A DNA stretch of 64,000 nucleotides, taken from positions 2,484,967 to 2,548,966 of the forward strand of contig NC_133299.1 in NCBI RefSeq assembly GCF_005239225.2, written 5' to 3'. The position numbers were made by a program, and so were the translations under genes. This DNA is from Populus alba. Its lineage: Eukaryota > Streptophyta > Magnoliopsida > Malpighiales > Salicaceae. Shown here piece after piece: positions 1-12,119 of the stretch. Within the stretch, counting starts at the first letter, position 1, and every line of letters starts with the position of its first letter. The notes under the pieces were generated by a model. The model had not been told where the DNA came from and searched no databases. It was given only the letters and a program-made list of their open reading frames with translations.

Positions 1-756
1 ATTTAAATCTACTTGTAACAGAAAAAAAATATATACCTCAAAAATAAAAATATAAAAATAAATTCTTACACACATCAACCCATGAACATAGAAAACTCAA
101 ATTCAAATCATACATGAACACGAGTAATATTTACAATTTAAAAAGTAATATTAGGGTTTTATAGATAATTACATTTATCATTTTAAAAACAATGTCATGG
201 TCATATATAACCCCACTTGTTGAAGGCGACTGACTGTATAGATGAATAGTAGCTTGCACCATTGGATATTTTTAAATATTTAACCCTTACTTTTCTTTTT
301 AATTTATGCATTATCATTATTTTTTTTTATCTTAAAAGTTATTTTTTCTAACAAAAAAAATGATTTTTATTTTAAAAAATACATCATGCAAATAAATTCT
401 ATTTAAAGCAAATATAAAAGAAAAGAAATTTAATGATACATTATAATAATCTCTTTGAAACACTAATAAAAAAAATATAAACAAAAACATTAACAGATCA
501 AAAAAAATATAAACAAAAACATTAACAGATCAACAAGAGGGTATTAATTCAAATTTAAATAAAATATTAATGAATCAATAAACTTAGAATAATATTTAAA
601 AGTTAGAATAGAAAAAAAAAATAAACTTAGAATACTATTTAAAGATGAATAGAAAAATTTTAAAAAAGAGAGGGGGGTATTAATTAAAATTTAAATAAAA
701 AATTAATACAAAGTAAAAACAAACACATAAAAAATAGGGAGGGTAATAATTAAGAT

Positions 757-787
<31 letters not shown>

Positions 788-3590
788 GTTGGGCACTGAT
801 AGGCTAACACTACACGCATGGCCTTAAGCCTGTTTTTATTTTTTTTCAGAAGAGCTCACGCCGTGTCACCTGCTCCTTCTCTCTTTTTAAATCTGGCGAT
901 AGGTCACTTACTCTAATGTTTTCCACGCCCTTCAGGTTAGTGAAAAATCAAGTTGAAAGTTTTTGAACTAAAAAATATAATTTTAAAGTTGTTTCACCTT
1001 AAAATATAATAAAAGCTTCTATAAATCAACTCTTAATCTTGAAGCACCTCCAAATCACTTTAAAAAATATAATTAAATAAAAAAATTCTAAATAAATCCT
1101 GATTTATTTTTTAAAGCATGTTCATAGAAAAAAAAAACTATCATCAAACTTTTCTAGTCAAACTGAACATGTTAACATTAAAATTAATTATTTTTATTAC
1201 AAGAATGTGGTCAATTGATAAATTTTTTTTTTTTGAGACTTTCTATCTCTTTTTAGAGAGAGAATGACTGAAAAATAAAATAAAATAAAATTTTAAATTA
1301 AAATAAAAATTCTAAAAATTTTTAAAATTAATCATGTATTTTCTCTGTGTTTTATATTAAAATCTTTTATTTTTTGATTTTATATTTATACTATAATTTA
1401 AAAATTTAGCCATGTTTATTTTTATATTTTAAAAGTATTTTTAATAAAAAAATAATTTTTTTTTTTTTAATTTTAATTTAATATATATTTTTATTATTTT
1501 CATATCATTTCGATATGCTAACATAAAAAATAATTTTTTTAAAAAAATAAAAAAATATCATTTTGAAGTATTTCTGAGTGAAAAGCATTTTAAAAAAGTA
1601 ATCGCAACCACTCTCCCAAACATGCTCTCAAGTGATTGGAAACACGCCATATTCTTAAAAATTTTAAAATCTTTTTTGTTTAAAATAATTTTTTTTACAT
1701 TTTTAGATTGTTTTAATGTGTTGATGTTAAAAATAATTTGTAAAAAATAATTTTTTTATTTTAATATATTATATAAATAAAAAATACTTTAAACCACCAT
1801 CACCATTATAATCACAATTTCAAACAAACCCTTACTTAAAAACCAATAAAGTTCAAATCTAGAGCAATCGAATATCGATGATTCGAATAAAGTTTGATTT
1901 TGTAAATTTGTATATATTAGATTGACATGTAGTTTAGTGTTTTTGTTGTATTATGTATGTTAATAAATTTATTTTTTTAATCTTATTTTAAATTTTAAAT
2001 TAATCAAAAATATAAACTGGATTTAAAATGAAAAAATAATTAACTGTAGAAGTCTGGTGACTTTTTTTAATAAAAATAAAAATTATAGGACTGCAGCGTT
2101 TCAAAAGTAATAAAAAAAACCACGTGCTTTTGCAACTTCAAACACGTGTTTTGTTACGCGCACGATCCTATCCAGCCTTGAGAAAAGTCAAATATTTCTG
2201 CTTAGTGGAGGTACCAAACAAGGCTGGATAACATTAAAGCCGTGTCACTTTGTTTGGAAAATGAAATATGAAAATAATTGGGACCTAATTTTTTTCCTTT
2301 TTGGGGACCAAAGTGTATGTTTTGACAAACTCCTATGGTTCTAAACAAAATTTTACCTCTCAAATCATATTAATTTAATATGGAAGAATCTGAAAAAAAA
2401 ACACACTTAAACTATATAGCCAATTTTAATTTTATTGCTAAACAATTTTTTATATCAATCTTAATCTTCATTCTTTAAGAATTTATAATCAAGGACTTAT
2501 GTCTAATTTAAGGTTTTTTGATCCATATTTTCATCAAATTGTACTTATATTCTATAACAAATTGACGTCTTTTTATATAGAATCTAATATTTTTGTTAAA
2601 TAACTCTAATATAAGTCATAATTGAAAAATCATAATATTTTAGGAATAAATTTGATAAAAAAAAATATTTAGAATGCTAAAACTGATACTCCCTAATAAT
2701 TTAGAGGTATGTTTGATTTTTTTTTTTTTCAAATAGTTTTATTAGACTAATTACTGATATTATTAACATTGCACAAAGTAATGCTATACATTCACAATTT
2801 TGTACATCGACAAAACTAGAATTTTAAAAGAAAAGGGTCCAATATGAAAAAAAAACTTATTATAAACTTGAAAATAAAGTAAAAAATGAAAGGATATAGA
2901 AATGATATATAATTTTTGGGCTGCAAAAAACCTATTTTATAAGAAAAAATTCTTAATTTTAAAAACATACAAAAGGCCGTAGAGATGATATATAATTTTT
3001 GGGTTTGCAAAGAAACAAATCTCTATTTTAAGGGTGTAAATTAAAAACTTTCAAAAATCTTAAGACTAAATTGTAAACTTTCTCAAAGTTGGGGTGCCAT
3101 GACACCCTTGATCCTCTACATCTACTTCTAGGAGCGTGCATGAAGAATGCTGTCTCGTCAATATGATGTGTGACTTTCAGGCATGTTTGTTAATTTTTTA
3201 GCACCGCTAATTTGATCTTTGAAAACAAAAAAATTGACCTTCTTGTCTTTTTGTAATACCAATAAATTATCATATAACGAGATTAATATTGGCAATTTCT
3301 GTTTTATTTTTTTATACTGACTATTGATTGTTTTAATTTAAAAGTAACAAATGTTACCCAATTCAAATTCTGTGAATTAAATCACAGTTGCAAAAAGACC
3401 TGAATCATTATATCATCAACTTAATTATTTTTATTAAATAAAGTATTGTTTTATTTTTCCTTAAAATCCCTTTATGCAAAAAGACCTGGATCATTAATTT
3501 TCCATAAAGCATTGTTTTATGGTTAATTCTGTCAGTAATATCATCTGTAAAATTTATACAGTCATTGTATTATTTGTTTTTTTTTTTTTT
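1..3590. other. AT-rich intergenic DNA without a supported gene
   Basis: This stretch is strongly AT-rich, with many poly(A) and poly(T) runs (for example near 764-787). Short open frames occur on the minus strand (such as around 2816-3010) but are made mostly of Phe, Ile, Lys and Leu, as expected from AT-rich non-coding DNA. The only structure I can name is the MITE-like repeat at 1380-1640, listed separately. Confidence 0.6.
1380..1640 (-). repeat. AT-rich MITE-like dispersed repeat, copy 1
   Basis: Read on the minus strand, this begins with a GTTTGGGAGAGTGGTTGCG-type end and runs through blocks of poly(A/T) containing a 'catatcgaaatgatatgaaaa' type stretch. Related segments occur at 14190-14340, 17760-17935 and 46975-47260. 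The family resemblance is by eye; no target duplication was identified. Confidence 0.45.
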
Positions 3591-3594
3591 TTTT

Positions 3595-5112
3595 CTCTCA
3601 CTATGATCTTTTTGGTATGTACCATGAGAATATTCCTATCAGAGTTTACCGACAGATTTAGTGATGGAAAATTCGGTCGGTAAATATCACCATAGTATAC
3701 TAATAGATAAATTCCGTTGGTGTTTTTATTTGTATATGCTAATTTTCTGGCAGCGATCAATTTAATTTTTTTGACCAGATAAATCATGTAATTAAAACGT
3801 GATTGGATCAATTAAGTCTTATTAGATCAATATCCTTTTCATTTCAATTCACTACCACAATCTTTATATTTATTAACGAAATTTCTTGTCGGTATTTGTA
3901 TTATCATTCCGTTGGTAATTAATTTACCAACAAAATCACCGACAGAAATGCTCTGTGGTGAATTTTCACCGGTATTTTTTGTCCATCGGTAATAAAAAAA
4001 AATATTATTATCAATGGATTTACTGACAGAAAAAGCATGTAAAAAAATTATCTGCTTCATTCCGTCGGTGTTTCCCTCAGAAAAATACCGTATATAATTC
4101 CGTCAGTAATTATTTAAAAATATTTTTTAAAAAATCCATTTAAAAAAACTATAAAATAATTAAATTAATATAAATCAACACTCTATAATACTCAAAACGC
4201 TTGGAAAAAAGAAGAAGAAAATCATATGAAAAAAAATCCTATAACAATATTCATACAATTATTAAGTACAAAAACAATTAAAAATAAAATAAAAAAAAAA
4301 AAATATAGTGAAAAAAAACATGAAAGAAAAAAAAGAAAAATCTTATCTTAATATGGTTGCAAGTGAAGCTAAGAGAATAAAAAAACAAATTTGCAAAGTA
4401 TATTAATTAAAAAAAAAGTGAGGAAAAAAAAAAGAAATGAAAAGAATACATACCTAAGCATGAAGGAGAAGAGAAGGAGTTGAGGGAAGAGGAGAACAGA
4501 AAGAAATGGATATTGATGTTTTTTGCATATAAGAAAGAAGAGGAAGAGGAGGAAGAAGAAGAAGAACAAAGGAGCCCCGTATGTTGTGAAATTAGGGATT
4601 TTAGACTTTTTATTGAGGCGTTTTACCGATAGTTTTACCGATGGATAATTAAATATTAATATTTTCAATCATTCTGTCGGTGATTCGTCTATAAATTTAA
4701 ATTTAATTTAATAAAAAATTTTCAAAAACCGCCAAATATCACTGACGACTTTTCAATCCGTCGATGATTTTGTCTGTAAAGAACAACAATTAACAGTACA
4801 ATTGGAAAGTGAACAGTTCCAAAGCTCTTTGAAAAATACCGACGGAATTTTATGTTGGTGATTTCTTTTGTAATTGACATGATAAACAATATTAACAGTT
4901 TACTAATGATTTTATCCACAAAATAAATTCCTGTGGTAAAAATAACACGTCATCGTTTTTTTACTTTGTTTTAATTATTTTTTTCTCACTGTAATTTTTC
5001 TCAGTATATACCGAGAGAATATTTCTATATATAAAATCCATTGGAAATTTATCAATGGAAATATTCCCTCGATATTTTTGTTTATATTTATCAATTTTTC
5101 TAATAGTGATCT
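3595..5112. mobile_element. Probable non-autonomous CACTA-like element or remnant
   Basis: The segment is filled with short direct and inverted motifs of the CCGTCGGT / ACCGACGGAA type (for example near 3649, 3675, 3907, 4062, 4626, 4675, 4757 and 4839), resembling subterminal repeats of CACTA transposons. The right edge reads TTTTTCTAATAGTG at about 5096-5109, the mirror of a CACTAttAGAAAAA terminus. Segments 3595-3757 and 4985-5109 are diverged direct copies of one another, each starting CTCACTRTRAT. No transposase frame is present. The left boundary is not certain. Confidence 0.45.
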
Positions 5113-5332
5113 AAAACCCAACCTAGATAAAGTTTTAAAATCATAAATTCCAAAATCAACAAGCATACCGAAACCAAACAACATAATATTAGATATTCAC
5201 CACCAAATAGTAAGCCCCACGCGATAGAACAAGTCAGATGAATGAAACCATCAGCTAGCAATTACGCTTTTTGGAGAAAAATGGATTTCAAAAACCACCT
5301 ACGATTTTGGATTGTTATGAAGCAGGGATGTA

Positions 5333-5339
5333 CTATATA

Positions 5340-5374
<35 letters not shown>

Positions 5375-5386
5375 CTATATATAATT
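5333..5386. repeat. AT dinucleotide microsatellite
   Basis: A run of alternating TA/AT with one or two interruptions. Confidence 0.9.
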
Positions 5387-7180
5387 CTTGATTTCTCATT
5401 GAACGTACATGCTTCTCGTCTTAGATGTAGTGAAACAGGATCATTTACCATATTTTCCTTGCAAGTATACAATTTTCTGTTGGCGTGGGTTGTGGAAGCG
5501 TAGGCAGGAGGCTGGTCTCGGAGTAAAGTGGCATTTCGGGCACTGAAAGGTCAATGACTCAATGGAAGAAATTTTAGTGATTTTGACGGGCGGTATGCTT
5601 CTTCCATGAGCAACATTCAAGTCTTGAAAACGTATTTTTTCCATGAATTCTTTGATTTTAAGATATATGATTTATCTTTAATCAGATCTGAAAGATACAT
5701 TTAATCATGACCAGTTCAAAAAGATTAAAAAAAAAGAGAAAAAAAAAATCACCAACAATTTCTTCATAGAAACTGTCATGTTAATTGATTTTTGATAAAA
5801 TGTGGGTTATATGAATGATAAATAATTAACATTTCATATATTTATATGAAAATTTTGTACAAAAAATCGGTTTGTACAATATTCCTTAAAAAATATATAT
5901 TCCTTGAAAAAAAGTCAATGAAGGCAAAAGGCAGGAGCTTGGGCTTGATCATGCGTTGCAAAAGCTCACCATGCAAGTTATCAATTCATTCTCCGCCATT
6001 AATTAATTTTAAGCAAGATCTAAAATAGTCGAAGGTCAACTACTGCATCAACACTAAAAAATCCAATTAAAATCCCAGTTGTTGAACAACTTGGAGTTCC
6101 ATCCAGAGTCAAATCCGGCAATGTTCTATATGATTTGCAGTTCTAACAACCTGCATCCCATCAAGCAAGAACCAAGAGAAGGACAAAAAACAGTGGATTT
6201 CCAGGAAAGACTGCCGGCATACTAAAATATACAAGTCATTAATTATATTATGGACTCATTGATCAAGAAATTAATAACATCATCCATGATTCTATGTATA
6301 TTCTTGCTCTCATCATGGTCTTTGGATTATCCCTTCAATTTCTGCAGCAAATCTCGTAGATATGCTGTCATTTTGGGCAGATAACTAGTTAGAGATAGCG
6401 CAGATCAAAGGAAAAACGTAGAATGAGCAGTTTCAAGGAAGATGGAAAAAATCAAAGGAGAAACCAAGCAAAAACTTAGATGATCAAATGCTTTGCAAAA
6501 GTTAGATTACAGGCTAAAGGGATAATATAAAAAAAAGCAGGACACAATATTTATCAGTTTTCAATCTAAAGTCAAAGTGGATCGGTGTGGACAAACAAAT
6601 AAGCTTGGAATACACGGTACGTAGGGATAACATGGTGTCAATAACCTTGTAGACGCCAAATATGAAGTCTTATGAAAGAAAGTCACGAGCTTGACCTTAA
6701 TTTTATCATATGTTGGAAGAGGTCATATATATATATATACTGGTTGCCAATTTATTCACGACAAATTATTTTTCACACCAAGATTTCAATAGCCTAGCTG
6801 TGATCATGCATAATCTGCTGGGCAATTCAAAATTGCCTCTCAACTCGTGATTTGATCAAATAATATCATTTTAAATTTATTTTTTTGAAAAAAAAGGGTT
6901 GATCTAGATTAATTACTTGACTCACAACCCAGGTCTCGAGTTAGATCAAATCGGGTCTTATAACTCTACTAAAAAATATAAAGTTTTTCCTTCTTTTCTT
7001 TCTTTGAACCAACACAATCCAAGGTCAACCTTATTAAGACTTCGCAGAACTTTAATTAAAACCTCACTCGCTAATTTACTCAGACTTCCAGGCAGAGTCA
7101 AAATCCAGCAACGTATTGCAGGCTTATAGCATTAGGATAATGAAGAAGGCTAGTCATGAACACACTCCTAGGCATTGTGA
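5387..7180. other. Intergenic DNA without a recognised gene
   Basis: I see no supported coding region. A 67-codon minus-strand frame (5441-5644) contains CxxC and HxxxR residues but matches nothing I know. Around 6905-6960 there is a short stretch (GACTCACAACCCAGG and following) resembling the 'ordered CCCGGGTT' dispersed repeats seen at 12.8-13.5, 43.4 and 46.2 kb. Confidence 0.4.
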
Positions 7181-7188
7181 TCTTGTCC

Positions 7189-8546
7189 TTAATTGTTTCT
7201 GAAAACATCAGGCTCATTCTTGATCATTTTGTTCAAACCCTGCCCTTGTGGTCTTATGCTGTCATGTTCATTGTTCGAGTAACTGGCATTTGTGAGTAAC
7301 AGGTCCTTGTAAACGTTGCTTCTTTCCCTGTTCCAATAAAATAGAAAGAAATCCCTACTTTTACTAACAGAACAAGAAAAAAGAAGGCTCGTTGGAATGG
7401 ACAAGAAAGACAATGCAAACATTTTGACTTGTTGAAATCCTTCAGGAAGTTTGTTCTTTCTGGTTTCGACTCTCGCTTGACTGCAGCATCATCCGTATGT
7501 CTGTCTTTCTAGTAGAATAAATACAATGAGTTAAATAGGGACTAAAATCTGTAAACCTCTTGAGATCTTATTAATGAATATAAACTGTAACATTATCAGG
7601 TTTCAAGATTAGAATGCTTAGTACTGACGGACTTGGCTGACGTTGGAACATATCCTTGCCTCATCACATGGTGCTTGTCTTCCTTGAATGGCATGCTTGT
7701 AAGAGGAAATCTGCATTAATGACGTTTTTGAAGTACTTTATGAAGATTATTGAGAATGGAAATGCCTGCAAACATACCCCATGTAATTTATACCATGTAA
7801 AGCATAACAAATGTTTCATAATTATGACTTAAATGCTCAATTTGTATGCGATGAATGATTGCGCTGCGAAAGATTTCAAACATGTTGAACGAAACATCAA
7901 GTGTCTATAGTGTTAAATGCTTACACATTACAGCAGCTATCAGTAAACCCTAAACAGTTTTTAGGCTAATAGATCCTAAAGTTGAATTAGTCTGGGAGAA
8001 ACAATAGGACTAACCTCTTCAAGACAATGGCAAACAATTAATTCTTAAAACCTCCATGAAGACCTCCTATTCTTCGCCAGTCTTTTCAACAATGGCCTCT
8101 GCTTCGCTATTGCTATATTTTCTTTCTTGGACAGTCTTCATATCTGTATCATCTCTGATGCTGTCACACAGAGTCTCCCCACAACCATTTTCTGCCAAAT
8201 CATCAACCGCATTTCCATTCGAATTACTTTTGACACCTCCATTTTGAGGTTCATCTTTAAAGATCTCTCGTTTTGCCTTGTCAGGCTGGGTTAGCTAATT
8301 GTGATCATGTCTGCAATAAAGGGAAAATAAGGATGAGTAAACTGTTTGCACAATTTCATCCCTTTTGAGTTTGAACCCTTCAGGGTGACCTTTTGCTGCC
8401 ACAGTGATGGCATTGTTGATGACCTCAAACATAGTTCTATTTGCACCCTCAAAAAATTGTGTCCACACTCATCTAGCCCCTCAGAATTCAAAGTCAGAAT
8501 CTCGAATTTCCTTGCTTTAACCACTTGTGTTATATATATCTTTTAG
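7189..8546 (-). pseudogene. Possible coding remnants of an unidentified gene
   Basis: Several hydrophilic minus-strand stretches look more like coding sequence than the AT-rich spacer. One, within about 8340-8475, reads FFEGANRTMFEVINNAITVA and continues into a Lys/Asp-rich segment. A second (about 8064-8285) starts after a possible acceptor with PDKAKREIFKDEPQNGG and ends at a stop. A third (7189-7335) reads NRERSNVYKDLLLTNASYSN onward to a stop. The sole GT-AG arrangement linking the first two would need an intron of only about 57 bp. I do not recognise the family. These may be 3' exons of a decayed gene or chance frames. Confidence 0.25.
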
Positions 8547-8996
8547 ACTTATTAGAGCCTTCGCATTAGTCATTAACCTGATTCTTTTACTTGTTATGGT
8601 AAGTAACATGTACCATGTACGTGAGGTTTGTAATTGTCACACATGAGGGAAACCTTGTAGAGGGAAATTCTCTTTTTGGCTCTACCAGGAGAGAATTCAA
8701 CTAATAGTGATAAAGAAGCTCTGCAAGGAGAGAAAAGGTCTGAAACCATTACCATACCTTTGATGATTAAGAAAAGAAGAAAAAAACTAAAACCGTTTCA
8801 AAAACTGTTGATGGATCCAAATATTTGACACTCTAGCAAGGAAGTATGCACTGTTCCTGTGCGCTATATGCACATTAAGTTGTATTTACACCCCAAACAA
8901 ACCCTTAAAACCATTAAAGTTGGTCCTCTTCTACCGCCTTGAGAACTTAATATCAAGTGTGACCAGGTGCATGGTGCAGGCATGCACATGGGAATG

Positions 8997-11882
8997 TTAT
9001 TCCAAGGATAAGAGGCTACAGAGGTCTTCTAAGCTAACCTCGCGTCGTTCCTTGGGTCCCTGCATTCCGAAAGCTTCAATTGCCTGTTTCTTCCTTTCCT
9101 GCATCATCAATATCCTTTCTTCAATGCTATCTTTAACAATCAATCTAACAATTATTACATTCTTCTCCTGTCCATATTGGTGAACACGGTCTATTGCCTG
9201 TTCCTCCAGTTCTGAGTTCCACCACGGCTCCAACAAGTAGATTTCGGAAGCAGCTGTGAGGTTTATACCGGCTCCTGAAACTTTAACGTTCGCAATTAGA
9301 ACTGTGTTTTGTCCAGCTGATTGAAATTTCTTGATTATTCCAACTCTCCTTCTAGCATCTGTTAATGCATCCAACCGCAATACATTGAAGCCAGCGTCTT
9401 TCAGTGGCGCTTCAAGTAGTACCAACATCTTCTGGAATATTGTAAAAACCACTGATTTACTGTTTGGTCTCCCCTCCCCAGATTCCTTCAGGAGTTTTAT
9501 GAGAGTTGAGACTTTGGTGGGAATTATTGCAGTAGATTTTCTAGGATCTTTAGGATCGGAAGATTCAGGAGGAGCTGAGAACAGGTCAGACATAGAAAGA
9601 CGACCACGACAAATTGGGCAGCTGCTTCTTGTTCTCTGCAGGCAAGTCCCAATGCATCTTTTGCAAAATACATGTTTACATATTGTGATCACAGCATCAG
9701 TTGGTGGACAATAACAAATTGCACAGTCAAAATCTTCATCTTCGCGAAGCACATCGATCAACTTTCGGAGCAATTCTGGGTATTCTGATGCATCTGCTTA
9801 CAATCAAGTTGAGATGGTAAGCGCATTATAATCACACTGCTAGGAAAGAAATGTTGCAAGAACTTCCATAACTTGAAATAATTGTAGAAGTTTTCTATGT
9901 ACAAATGCACTATCCAAAAATTTATCTTCCAAATAACATCAGAAGAATTTTCATATACTCTAAGCGATTAAAAATTCAAGACCAAATTGAAGAGAATATT
10001 AACAAGTAGAACTCTTCAACACCTCCGATATCGTCAGAAGGTAGCAATGATTTGAGATACGACGAGAACGGGGTTGTATCATTACACATCTGGCGAAGTC
10101 GTATGACTGCACCGCGTATAGATGCATAGCTTCTGTTTAGTCTACCAGTAGCAATGAGTTCGCGGACAACTTTCTTGGATTCTGCTTCCATCTGATCATA
10201 CCGTTCACGTTCGTCTCCATAAATTTTAAAGCGAACTGTCTCTACAGTTTTTGATCGTAATTGGCCAACTAAAACCCTGTCTTTCGTTCTCCGCAAAGAA
10301 ATGGCCGCCATTAAATCCTGAAATTCTATGAAGTTGCATTACAAGTTGTGACTTAAAACCAACATAACTAGTAAACAAAAACAGTAATCAAGGCAAATAT
10401 TTATCAGTATGATATTACCTGCAGTCGCGAGAATCCATTCCCGTCCTTCTTAGCAAGTGGCCTCTCCAACAGGCTTTGCCAGTAGCTTTTGTTAGAGAGT
10501 GGATCTAATCGCAAAAATGCAATCAAGGCAAATAAATCAAACGATCCATTCTGGATGGGTGCTCCTGTAACAGCCCACCTCCTCCTAGCGGTCAATCTAG
10601 AGACTGCCAAACTTTTCTTGGCATCTGCATTCTTAATCACATCAGCCTCATCCAAAATGACTCGCCACCACTCGATCTTCAACAAAGGGCACCTTTGAAA
10701 GGACTCATTAGCGAAGGCACCATACGTGGTCAACACTATATCGTATTTCTTAAGCTCCTCAACATCCTTAATCTTGCTATTCCCATAATACTTGTGTAGC
10801 TTGAGCGATCCTTTTTCCGTGTGCTCCAGTAGTTGGTTTTTCCATGTTGAACACACAGAAGACGGGCACACAATTAATGTTTGCTTAGACACCGAAGCAC
10901 TAGAAGACTTATCAGCCATGCCCCCATAACTTTCTTTTATATTGCTATCCAAAAGGGTATGTGTTTTTGGTTCTCCAGCACCCATTTCACTCACCCTTCC
11001 TCTCTTCTTACCACTACAAACAGACACTCCCTCATCCTCCTCACCTGTTCCTTCAGGGACATTGCCAACCTTATCAAAAGCAATCAAAGACAGCAAAGTT
11101 AGAGTTTTGCCGGTTCCATAATCATCAGCAAAAATCCCGCCATGCAAAGTCTCCGGTTTCGTATTCGTTTGATGCCTTGTTAAAACGTTCACATACAACC
11201 CATCTTTCATCTCCCAAAAAGGGGGCAACTCATCAGAGTTCTCTTTATTCACCAACCACCACAAACCCTCCTTTTGATGATCAAAAAGTTTAGCTTTAAT
11301 CACCTCCTTTGGTGGCTCTAAAGTCCCCAATTTCTCTATCCTACCCTTTTCTTTATCCCTCTTACCCTCATTTGTCTCGGGATTTGTACGAGGCTCACCA
11401 GTTAAGCACAAAGCAGTTCCAAAAATCGATTGTGTAACATTCTCTAGATCAGTTGACTTTGAAAAGACTCTAACTAGACAAGGAACAGAGTACTCAACAT
11501 CTCCAGTTCTTGAATGAGTCACCTCACCTTCAAGATTAATCATTTGAGCATCAATTAAAGGGGATAAAGCAGCCGAAGCTTCATCATGAAGGTAACCCAC
11601 TTCCATAGAAGTAGAATTGAAAACCTTTATAGCATACTTATCACGAGGGCATTGTGGATAACGTACAAGTGTAACCAATTCATGGTCACTGAATACCATA
11701 GCAGGGTGGCTTCTGAGGCCCACAATATGGGTTATAAAAGAACAAACATGGCTGGTTTCATACCGGATTTGTTGTGAAGAAGAATATTTCCAATCTTCAA
11801 ACGAAGAAGAATCTGGACGAGCATCAAGATTCATGTAAAGGCCCAGTGCGTCTTCTTGTCCTTCCTTTAATTCTGCTTCCAT
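8997..11882 (-). CDS. RAD5/HLTF-like SNF2 helicase with RING (copy A)
   Basis: Three exons, 10419-11882, 10023-10317 and 8997-9793, joined by GT-AG introns of 101 and 229 bp, give an open 851-residue protein. Relatives (Rad5, HLTF, Arabidopsis SMARCA3-like 1) are nuclear ATPases that remodel stalled forks and, through the RING, ubiquitinate PCNA. Order: HIRAN about 45-130; SNF2_N from about 198, with Walker A GTGKT at 256-260 and DEAD at 411-414; motif III WAVTGAPIQN near 436-445; RING C3HC4 at C610, C613, C625, H627, C630, C633, C645, C648 inserted between the ATPase lobes as in Rad5; Helicase_C with motif VI HQYGQ at 791-795. The usual motif VI is HRIGQ, so Gln792 replaces the catalytic-site arginine, and the Walker A leucine is threonine. 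The start ATG is the one shared with paralogs B-D, just downstream of a TATA-containing block. Near-identical to copy D. Confidence 0.9.
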
Positions 11883-12008
11883 TAGAGAAAATGAAAGAAA
11901 GATTCACTCCTTTCTTTTATCTTTCTTTAGTCCGTGAACAGAGGGAGAGAGAAAGCCAGAGAGAGAGAGAGAGAGGTTTTGTGTGTAGAGAATGTGAGGG
12001 GAGGAGGT

Positions 12009-12050
12009 AGAGCCGTTATATGTGATAGAATAGAAGCGCAAAAGCGCGGG
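12009..12050 (-). promoter_or_regulatory. Conserved TATA block and GC palindrome upstream of copy A
   Basis: The plus strand reads AGAGCCGTTATAT at 12009-12021, about 130 bp upstream of the ATG, so in gene orientation an ATATAACGGCTCT TATA-like box. Next to it, 12036-12050 is GCGCAAAAGCGCGGG. The same pair occurs upstream of D, and close versions upstream of B and E. TGGGCY (site II-type) motifs follow at about 12090-12105. Promoter role is inferred from conservation and position. Confidence 0.5.
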
Positions 12051-12119
12051 CTGGGATAGAGTTAGTTAAAGACAGTTGGGATGTGTAATGGGCTGGGCCT
12101 TTTGGGTCAGCGTCTGGGC

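Noticed and set aside
12036..12050. GCGCAAAAGCGCGGG as a definite E2F site
   Set aside because: It departs from TTTSSCGC in both orientations; kept only as a conserved GC motif.
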